Positions 26,759 to 33,407 of a stretch of DNA of 64,000 nt are shown here, in pieces (position 1 is the stretch's first letter; each line of letters opens with the position of its first letter). The position numbers were made by a program, and so were the translations under genes. Source of the DNA: JBEBSD01 sp040394475 (lineage in GTDB: Bacteria > Bacteroidota > Bacteroidia > Cytophagales > Spirosomataceae); NCBI GenBank assembly GCA_040394475.1, contig JBEBSD010000023.1, positions 1 through 64,000 on the forward strand, given 5' to 3'. The notes beneath the pieces were generated by a model. That model was not told where the DNA came from, ran no database searches, and saw only the letters and a list, made by a program, of their open reading frames with translations.

Positions 26759-27911
26759 TTTGAAGGGGATTACCTGGAACCATAGCAGGGGGATCACGCC
26801 CCTGCAAGCCGTATCGCAGCGCTATGCGGAACTGCACCCCGGGGTGGAAATCACCTGGAGCAAACGGACGCTGCAGGAGTTTGCCGATTTTCCCATCGAA
26901 AAACTTACCGAAACGTACGACCTGCTGGTGATCGACCATCCGTGGGTGGGCCGGGCGGCGGCGACGGGCTGTGTGCTGCCCTTAAACGAAATCCTTCCCG
27001 AAGGCTACCTGGCCGGCCTGGCTGAAAATTCCGCAGGCGGCGCACATCAAAGCTACACGTATGCGGGCAAGCAATGGGCGCTGGCCATTGATGCCGCAGC
27101 ACCTGTGGCCAGCTACCGGAAGGACCTTCTGGAACGGCACGGACGCGCCGTTCCCGCTGCATGGGACGACCTCATAGTGCTGGCGAAGGACGGGAAAGTG
27201 GCTTTGCCGGCCATTCCTATTGACACCCTGATGAATTTTTATGCGTTCTGCCTGGTTCACGGAGACTCGCTTTTCAAGAATCCGGAAGAATTCGTAGCCA
27301 GGGAAAACGGCGTACAGGCCCTGATGACCATGAAGGAACTCTACCGGCTGCTCGACAAAAGCATGTTTTCCCTGAACCCGGTGGCAGTGGCTGAAACGAT
27401 GGCAGGTACCGACCGCTACCTGTACTGTCCGTTTGCCTATGGCTACTCCAATTATGCCAGGGCAGGGTATGCAGCGCACCTGCTCCATTACACCGACGTC
27501 GTAACGTTTCACAACAAACCACTGCGCACGACCATCGGCGGGACGGGCCTGGCGGTATCCGCCCATAGCCGGCACCAGGAAACCGCCGTAGATTTTGCCC
27601 GGTTTGCGGCATCCGGAAACTGTCAGAAGACCCTGTACGTACAGCATGGCGGACAGCCGGGACACCGGTCGGCCTGGGTGGACGGACTGGCCAACCAGCT
27701 GACAAACGGCTACTTCCGGGACACGTTAGCTACTCTTGAAAATGGCTATATCCGCCCGCGCTACAACGGCTACCTGTATTTTCAGGATCACGCCGCCCAC
27801 CCGCTCTGGCAATGCCTGTCGGATGATACCGACGAGGAACGGACCCTGGACATCATGAATCAAATTTACCGTAAAAGCCGGCCAGCGGAATTGCCGGCAA
27901 GTAGTATATGA
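26748..27911 (+). CDS. Leaderless family 1-type solute-binding protein
   Basis: A 387-residue protein of the extracellular solute-binding family 1 fold (SBP_bac_1-like). It starts ITWNHSRGITPLQAV a few residues after the Met, with YDLLVIDHPWVG, GKQWALAIDAAAPVAS, SYRKDLLERHG and PAAWDDLIVLAK blocks. No signal peptide or lipobox is present at either start (26736 or 26748), so it should stay in the cytoplasm, unlike ordinary members. No permease or ATPase gene is near. It overlaps the MaoC gene and ends in a 4-bp overlap with the first CoA-transferase. A cytosolic ligand-binding or pathway-specific role is possible. Confidence 0.75.
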   Translation: MNSSLKGITWNHSRGITPLQAVSQRYAELHPGVEITWSKRTLQEFADFPIEKLTETYDLLVIDHPWVGRAAATGCVLPLNEILPEGYLAGLAENSAGGAHQSYTYAGKQWALAIDAAAPVASYRKDLLERHGRAVPAAWDDLIVLAKDGKVALPAIPIDTLMNFYAFCLVHGDSLFKNPEEFVARENGVQALMTMKELYRLLDKSMFSLNPVAVAETMAGTDRYLYCPFAYGYSNYARAGYAAHLLHYTDVVTFHNKPLRTTIGGTGLAVSAHSRHQETAVDFARFAASGNCQKTLYVQHGGQPGHRSAWVDGLANQLTNGYFRDTLATLENGYIRPRYNGYLYFQDHAAHPLWQCLSDDTDEERTLDIMNQIYRKSRPAELPASSI

Positions 27912-29050
27912 GTGCATTGCCTTTAGAGGGACTGATCGTCCTGGAATTCAGCCAATACTTGTCGGGACCATCTGCAGGCCTTCGTCTTGCAGACCTGGGC
28001 GCGCGGGTCATCAAAATAGAGCGGCCCGGCACCGGCGATGCCGGCAGAAAATTGTCCATAAAAGACCTGTGGGTAGATGAAAACTCGTTGTTGTTCCATA
28101 CGATCAACCGCAACAAGGAGAGTTTCACCGCCAATCTGAAAGACGAGGAAGACCTCGGGCATGTCAAAAAGCTGATCGGCAAGGCCGATGTACTTATCCA
28201 CAATTTCAGGCCCGGCGTCATGGAGAAAACAGGCCTGGGCTACCCACAGGCCGGCGCAATTAATCCCAGGCTCATTTACGCGGCTATCAGCGGCTACGGC
28301 ACCACCGGGCCCTGGAAAGACAAGCCGGGACAGGATTTGCTGCTGCAGGCCATGACTGGATTGGTATATACGACAGGAAATGGCGGACAGCCGCCGGTTC
28401 CTTTCGGTATTGCCGTTGCGGACATTCTATGCGGCGCCCAACTGGTACAGGGAATACTGGCTGCCCTGGTACGGCGTCATAAAAGAGGGACCGGCGCACT
28501 GATCGAAATCAGCCTGATGGAGTCGCTGCTGGATTTTCAGTTCGAACTGCTCACCACTTATTATACCAACCGGAAGCAACCCGTCAGAAGCGCCGCCAAT
28601 TACGGACACCCGTTGCTGAGCGCCCCGTACGGAATTTACGCCACCGCCGACGGTCATCTGGCCATCGCGATGATGGACCTCCCCACTCTGGCCGAAGCCA
28701 TTGACTGTCCGGAGCTGCTGGCCTTTCCCCCGGACCAGGCATTTGCGGAACGTGACGCCATCAAAAATACATTGGCCGGCCACCTTAAAAACGGCGCTTC
28801 CCGGCAGTGGCTTGAAAAACTGCAGCTGCGTGGATTATGGGCGATGGAAATCTACGACTGGGAACAAATGACCCGGCATGATGCCTATAAGGCCCTGCAG
28901 ATGGAACAGGAGGTAAAGCTGGGACACCAATTGTTCACGACCACCCGGTGTCCTATCCGGATCGACGGGGAACGCCTGTATTCCGACAGGCCCGCCCCGC
29001 AGCAGGGACAACATACCCGGGAAATTTACGACCACCTTATAAATGACTAG
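27908..29050 (+). CDS. CaiB/BaiF family III CoA-transferase (copy 1)
   Basis: A 380-residue family III CoA-transferase. The N-terminus has LEFSQYLSGPSAGLRLADLG and ARVIKIERPGTGDAGR, followed by HNFRPGVMEKTGLGY and the SGYGTTGPWKDKPGQDLLLQA core. The catalytic Asp is D172 in the VPFGIAVADILCGAQ block, intact here. The start codon overlaps the previous stop (ATGA) and the end overlaps the second CoA-transferase by 8 bp, so translation is coupled. These enzymes move CoA between carboxylic acids through an aspartyl-CoA anhydride. The acid acceptor is unknown, and sugar acids or their dehydration products fit the context. Confidence 0.92.
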   Translation: MSALPLEGLIVLEFSQYLSGPSAGLRLADLGARVIKIERPGTGDAGRKLSIKDLWVDENSLLFHTINRNKESFTANLKDEEDLGHVKKLIGKADVLIHNFRPGVMEKTGLGYPQAGAINPRLIYAAISGYGTTGPWKDKPGQDLLLQAMTGLVYTTGNGGQPPVPFGIAVADILCGAQLVQGILAALVRRHKRGTGALIEISLMESLLDFQFELLTTYYTNRKQPVRSAANYGHPLLSAPYGIYATADGHLAIAMMDLPTLAEAIDCPELLAFPPDQAFAERDAIKNTLAGHLKNGASRQWLEKLQLRGLWAMEIYDWEQMTRHDAYKALQMEQEVKLGHQLFTTTRCPIRIDGERLYSDRPAPQQGQHTREIYDHLIND

Positions 29051-30212
29051 CACGATGACACTGTTGGAAGATATTATTGTTGTTGATTTCAGTCAGTTTC
29101 TCTCAGGCCCGTCTGCTTCCCTTCGGTTAGCGGATATGGGGGCCAGGGTTATCAAAATAGAGAAACCCGGCACCGGCGACATTTGCCGGCAGCTGTACGT
29201 TTCGGATGTCATGATCGAAGGCGAGTCTACGATCTTTCATGCCATCAACCGGAACAAGGAAAGCTATGCCGCCGATCTGAAAGACCCGGAAGACCTGGAA
29301 AAGATAAGACAGCTGTTGGCAAAAGCGGATGTGATGCTGCACAATTTCAGGCCGGGCGTCATGGAACGGATCGGCCTGGACTATGCTGCCGTCCGCAAAA
29401 TCAACCCCCAACTGGTCTATGCCGAAATCAACGGGTACGGTACAGAAGGGCCCTGGAAAGACCTCCCCGGGCAGGATTTACTCCTGCAGGCAGTTTCAGG
29501 ACTTGTGTGGTTAAGCAACAACGGCAATGAAGGGCCGACCCCGATGGGCGTGGCCGTCGTGGACATTATGGCAGGCACGCATGTGGCCCAGGGAATTCTT
29601 GCGTCCCTGTACCGGAGAGCCATTACCGGCGAGGGCGCGTGGGTTCAGGTCAGCATGCTCGAAAGCATACTGGATTTTCAGTTTGAGGTGCTGACGTGCT
29701 ATTACAACGACGGCAGGCAGCTGCCCGAAAGAAGCCATGTGAACAGCGGCCATGCCTATATCGCCGCACCTTACGGCATCTACGAAACACAACAGGGATA
29801 CATGGCCCTGTCCATGGGCAGTATCCTGTCCCTGGCAACCCTGCTGCAATGTCCTCCCCTGGAACAGTTTACGGAAAGCGGCGAATGGTTCAGCAGGCGG
29901 GATGAGATAAAGGCGATTCTGGCGGCGCATCTGAAAACCAATACAGCGGCGCATTGGTTAAGCCTGCTGGAAAAAGCCGGCTACTGGTGTGCTCCGGTGT
30001 ATAACTACGACGAGCTGGTCCAACAGGAAGGCTACCAGGTATTGAATATGGAAATCGTAGTAAAAACTACCAACGGGCTATCCGTTACGACCACCCGCTG
30101 CCCGTTGCGCGTGGATGGTCATCTGCTGGCCTCCCGGAAGGGGGCCCCGATGCTCGGCGAGCACAACACCGCCCTCGAAAGGGAGTTCGGCCTTGTGAAC
30201 GCGATGGCGTGA
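29043..30212 (+). CDS. CaiB/BaiF family III CoA-transferase (copy 2)
   Basis: A 389-residue paralogue of the preceding protein, with closely similar blocks (VVDFSQFLSGPSASLRL, RVIKIEKPGTGDICRQ, NFRPGVMERIGLDY, INGYGTEGPWKDLPGQ) and its own catalytic Asp D174 in PTPMGVAVVDIMAG. Both copies keep the catalytic residue, so neither is obviously a dead subunit. Known family members such as the Chloroflexus succinyl-CoA:malate transferase have two paralogous subunits from adjacent genes, so these two may assemble together. The start is at 29043, with M5 (29055) as an alternative. Confidence 0.92.
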   Translation: MTSTMTLLEDIIVVDFSQFLSGPSASLRLADMGARVIKIEKPGTGDICRQLYVSDVMIEGESTIFHAINRNKESYAADLKDPEDLEKIRQLLAKADVMLHNFRPGVMERIGLDYAAVRKINPQLVYAEINGYGTEGPWKDLPGQDLLLQAVSGLVWLSNNGNEGPTPMGVAVVDIMAGTHVAQGILASLYRRAITGEGAWVQVSMLESILDFQFEVLTCYYNDGRQLPERSHVNSGHAYIAAPYGIYETQQGYMALSMGSILSLATLLQCPPLEQFTESGEWFSRRDEIKAILAAHLKTNTAAHWLSLLEKAGYWCAPVYNYDELVQQEGYQVLNMEIVVKTTNGLSVTTTRCPLRVDGHLLASRKGAPMLGEHNTALEREFGLVNAMA

Positions 30213-30373
30213 AACCCCGGCCTGATCAAAAAACAGCAGGTTGCCGTTGTTTTATTTGATTTTTGCTTGCTTTTTGCAGATGGAATACGAAGTTCTGCTA
30301 AAAAAGCATTGTATGCCGGCAACTACAGGCTGGTGCCTGTCACCGATAACGAAACTGGTTAGCTACTATTAGG

Positions 30374-31243
30374 ATGCCTGAGGCGATAATCGATACGCAT
30401 ATACATGTCTGGGACCTTGAGGCTGCCGCTTATCCATGGCTGGAAGGCGACACCTCACTGCTTAACCGGACGTATTCCATAAAAGAGCTGGAAGCGGACC
30501 GAACCCGCGCCAACGTGGTGGCAGGGGTACTCGTCCAGGCCTCGGGCAACCCGGAAGATACGGCGCTGATGCTGGAAGTAGCCCGGCAGACCCCCTGGAT
30601 CAAGGGGGTTGTAGGCTGGCTGCCGCTGCAAGATCCGGAACATGTTGGAAAATGGCTGGAAGAAAACTATCGTGCGGAACCCTATTTTAAAGGGGTGCGT
30701 CATCAGATACACGACGAACCGGATGTCCGGTGGCTCCTGCAGCCTCCGGTACTGGAAAGTCTGAAGCTGCTCGCCCGGCACGGGTTACCCTATGACCTGG
30801 TCGGCATTTCAGACGGACACATCGAAACGGCTCTGAAAGTGGCCGACAAAGTACCGGGACTGCGGCTCGTTTTCGATCACCTCAACCAACCCCCTGTTCA
30901 AACAAGGGAAAAGTTCGGCAAATGGGGAGACCTCATGAAAACGGCCGCTGAAAATCCGGATTTTCATGCTAAAATATCGGGACTCGGCACGGTCTTTGGA
31001 GTCGGGAAATGGACTCCTGAAAACGTGCTGCCCTCTATAGCCTTTGCACTGGAAACCTTTGGAACCGACCGGTGCTTTTGCGGAGGCGACTGGCCGGTAA
31101 GCCTGCTGGCCGGCGGCTATCGCCAAACCTGGGAAACGTATGGCGCCGTTTTAGCCGAATTGCTGGAAGCAGCCGAACAGGAGAAAGTCCTGTATACCAA
31201 TGCAAAAACATTTTACTCATTAGAAATGGAAGACACTTTATAA
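30374..31243 (+). CDS. L-fuconolactonase-like amidohydrolase (COG3618 type)
   Basis: A 289-residue metal-dependent TIM-barrel hydrolase of the amidohydrolase-2 family. The N-terminal IDTHIHVWD (H9, H11) binds metal. Later motifs are GVRHQIHDEPD, LRLVFDHLNQPPV (His on strand 5) and CFCGGDWPVSLLAGG (final Asp). The group includes L-fuconolactone and L-rhamnonolactone hydrolases, which open lactones made by sugar dehydrogenases. With a Gfo/Idh dehydrogenase and a RhaT-like permease directly downstream, oxidation of a deoxysugar to its lactone and hydrolysis to the acid is a consistent scheme. It lies 161 bp from the CoA-transferase end and on the same strand. Confidence 0.87.
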   Translation: MPEAIIDTHIHVWDLEAAAYPWLEGDTSLLNRTYSIKELEADRTRANVVAGVLVQASGNPEDTALMLEVARQTPWIKGVVGWLPLQDPEHVGKWLEENYRAEPYFKGVRHQIHDEPDVRWLLQPPVLESLKLLARHGLPYDLVGISDGHIETALKVADKVPGLRLVFDHLNQPPVQTREKFGKWGDLMKTAAENPDFHAKISGLGTVFGVGKWTPENVLPSIAFALETFGTDRCFCGGDWPVSLLAGGYRQTWETYGAVLAELLEAAEQEKVLYTNAKTFYSLEMEDTL

Positions 31244-31257
31244 ACCACCTGTCCGGC

Positions 31258-32283
31258 ATGGAAGTATTGAACGGAATTTTGTATCACAGTATAGGCGCTT
31301 CCAGTGCCGCACTGTGCTACACCCCACAGAAAAAAGTCCGTCACTGGAGCTGGCAAACCTACTGGCTCGCCCAGGCATTTGTCTGCTGGCTGGTACTGCC
31401 CGTCGTGGTTGCCCTGCTGACCATCCCGCATTTGCCGGCAGTGCTCCGGGAAGCTCCTGCTGCGGCCATGTGGCATTCTTTTTTATTGGGAATGGGGTAT
31501 GGGGTTGGCGGTACGGCATTCGGCATCGCCATACGCTATGTGGGGTTTTCACTCACCTATGCGCTGTCGGTAGGGATCAGTTGTGTGCTCGGTACGCTGG
31601 TGCCTCCCCTGGTTAAAGGCGTATTGGGAGGCGTGCTGGAGGGCGAGGGCGGACCGCTGATCCTCGCGGGCATCGGGTTGGGTGCGTTGGGAATCGCCTT
31701 GTGCGGTATTGCCGGCCGCAAAAAAGAAAAAGACCTGGAGGCAAAAGGAGGTTCCGGAAACGAATTTTCGTTATCGAAAGGATTGCCCATCTGTTTACTC
31801 GCGGGCGTTCTGTCTGCTTTTTACGGTTTTGCCATCGAACAGGGACAACCCATTGCCGACGTGGCGGCCAGGTACGGCGCCGGACATTTCCAGGGCAATA
31901 TCGTCTATATCTTTTCCAATACGGGTGCATTTGTTACAACAATGTTCTATTGCACTTTCCTGCACCTCAAAGAAAAGACCTTCGGGCAGTACCAGACCTC
32001 CGGTCTTCGTATGAATTACCTGATGGCCTTGCTGACAGGCATACTCTGGTACGGGCAGTTTTTCTTCTACGGTCTGGGACACGTACGCATGGGCAGCTAC
32101 CGGTTTTCGAGCTGGGCCATTCACATGATTTTACTCGTGCTGATAAGTACCCTTGTGGGCATTCTGCTCAAGGAATGGCGGGCGACGGGCCGCGGGACAA
32201 AACAGGTACTGGTACTGGCGCTGACCGTGTTACTGACAGCGGTGATGGTGTTAACCTACGGGAATTTTCTGGGAGACGGATGA
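31258..32283 (+). CDS. RhaT-like L-rhamnose/proton symporter family permease
   Basis: A 341-residue inner-membrane protein beginning MEVLNGILYHSIGASSAAL. It shows about ten hydrophobic segments and RhaT landmarks: SSAALCYTPQKKVRHWSWQ, GMGYGVGGTAFGIAIRYVG, SLTYALSVGISCVLGTLVPP, and a C-terminal YFYG-like segment (WYGQFFFYGLGHVRMGSYRFSSWAIHM). RhaT imports L-rhamnose with a proton, and homologues may take L-lyxose or related deoxysugars. It lies 14 bp after the amidohydrolase stop, and its stop overlaps the start of the Gfo/Idh gene (ATGA), so the three are probably one unit. Confidence 0.88.
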   Translation: MEVLNGILYHSIGASSAALCYTPQKKVRHWSWQTYWLAQAFVCWLVLPVVVALLTIPHLPAVLREAPAAAMWHSFLLGMGYGVGGTAFGIAIRYVGFSLTYALSVGISCVLGTLVPPLVKGVLGGVLEGEGGPLILAGIGLGALGIALCGIAGRKKEKDLEAKGGSGNEFSLSKGLPICLLAGVLSAFYGFAIEQGQPIADVAARYGAGHFQGNIVYIFSNTGAFVTTMFYCTFLHLKEKTFGQYQTSGLRMNYLMALLTGILWYGQFFFYGLGHVRMGSYRFSSWAIHMILLVLISTLVGILLKEWRATGRGTKQVLVLALTVLLTAVMVLTYGNFLGDG

Positions 32284-33341
32284 ACAGCACAACGGTACAT
32301 TTTCCGGTTTGTATAGCGGGCGCCGGAGGCATTGTCGCCAACGCACATCTGCCCGCATACCGGCTCGCCGGTTACCAGGTAAAGGGGATAATGGACCTGG
32401 ATGTCCGAAAGGCCCGGACGTTGGCCGAAAAATTTGCGATCGGGAGGGTCTACGAAAGTCTTGCAGAAATGGTGGCCGATAACGGGACGCAGGTGGTATA
32501 CGACTTTGCTTTGCCCGCTTCGGAAACCTTGCACGCCCTGCAGCAGCTGCCGGACCGGGCCACTGTCCTCATTCAAAAGCCGCTGGGCGAAAGCCTGGCC
32601 GAAGCGAAGGCCATGGCGGCGTGTGCCCGTACCAAACAATTGCTGGCCGGGGTTAATTTCCAGCTTCGCTTTGCACCCTTTGTGCTGGAAGCCCGGAAAA
32701 TGATCGCCGCCGGACTGATCGGCGCCATTACCGACATCGAAGCCTATGTCAATGTACACACGCCCTGGAACCTGTGGAGCTTTCTTTTTGACAAACCACG
32801 GATGGAAATCCTTTACCACAGCATCCACTACATTGATCTGATCCGTTCCTTTCTGGGCAATCCGGCCAAGGTCCTCGCCAGAACCTTTAAACACCCTCAA
32901 TCCCCGCAGCTTGCGTCGGTGCGCAGCAATATTATCCTGGATTACGGCGACTGGGTCCGCGCAGCCATTCATACCCACCATAACCACGATTTCGGGGAGC
33001 AGGGACAGGAATCCTATATAAAAATAGAGGGGACCCTGGGCGTTATAAAAATGACGCTGGGCGCCCTGATCAATTATCCCCACGGCGCCGGGGACTCGTT
33101 TCACTACATTACCAAAACACAGGAAGGCCGCCCCGAATGGCAATCGAAAGCAATAGCAGGGACGTGGTTCCCGCATGCTTTCATAGGGACTATGGAACAA
33201 ATGCAGCTGTCCCGGGCCGGAATCCTGCAGCAGCCTGAAAACAATATCGAAGACGCCTGCCGGACAATGGCCTGTGTGGAAGCGGCTTACCTCAGCAACG
33301 AAAGAAGCGGTGTGCCGGTTTCAGACATCATTTATCAGTAG
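32280..33341 (+). CDS. Gfo/Idh/MocA family sugar dehydrogenase (second copy)
   Basis: A 353-residue cytoplasmic oxidoreductase starting at the ATG overlapping the RhaT stop. The Rossmann motif CIAGAGGIVANAHLPAYRLAG (shortened GAGGIV in place of GxGxxG), IQKPLGESLAEAKAM with the catalytic Lys, and YHSIHYIDLIRSFLG with the His of the active site are present. It differs strongly from the family member at 16729, so it is a separate function. Position after RhaT and a fuconolactonase-like gene suggests it is the dehydrogenase that feeds that lactonase. Confidence 0.88.
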   Translation: MNSTTVHFPVCIAGAGGIVANAHLPAYRLAGYQVKGIMDLDVRKARTLAEKFAIGRVYESLAEMVADNGTQVVYDFALPASETLHALQQLPDRATVLIQKPLGESLAEAKAMAACARTKQLLAGVNFQLRFAPFVLEARKMIAAGLIGAITDIEAYVNVHTPWNLWSFLFDKPRMEILYHSIHYIDLIRSFLGNPAKVLARTFKHPQSPQLASVRSNIILDYGDWVRAAIHTHHNHDFGEQGQESYIKIEGTLGVIKMTLGALINYPHGAGDSFHYITKTQEGRPEWQSKAIAGTWFPHAFIGTMEQMQLSRAGILQQPENNIEDACRTMACVEAAYLSNERSGVPVSDIIYQ

Positions 33342-33407
33342 CCTGATGCGCAATGCGGCTGTTCCGGAACCGGGTAAAGCAAACAGCCCTTCTTAATGCT
33401 ATCGAAT

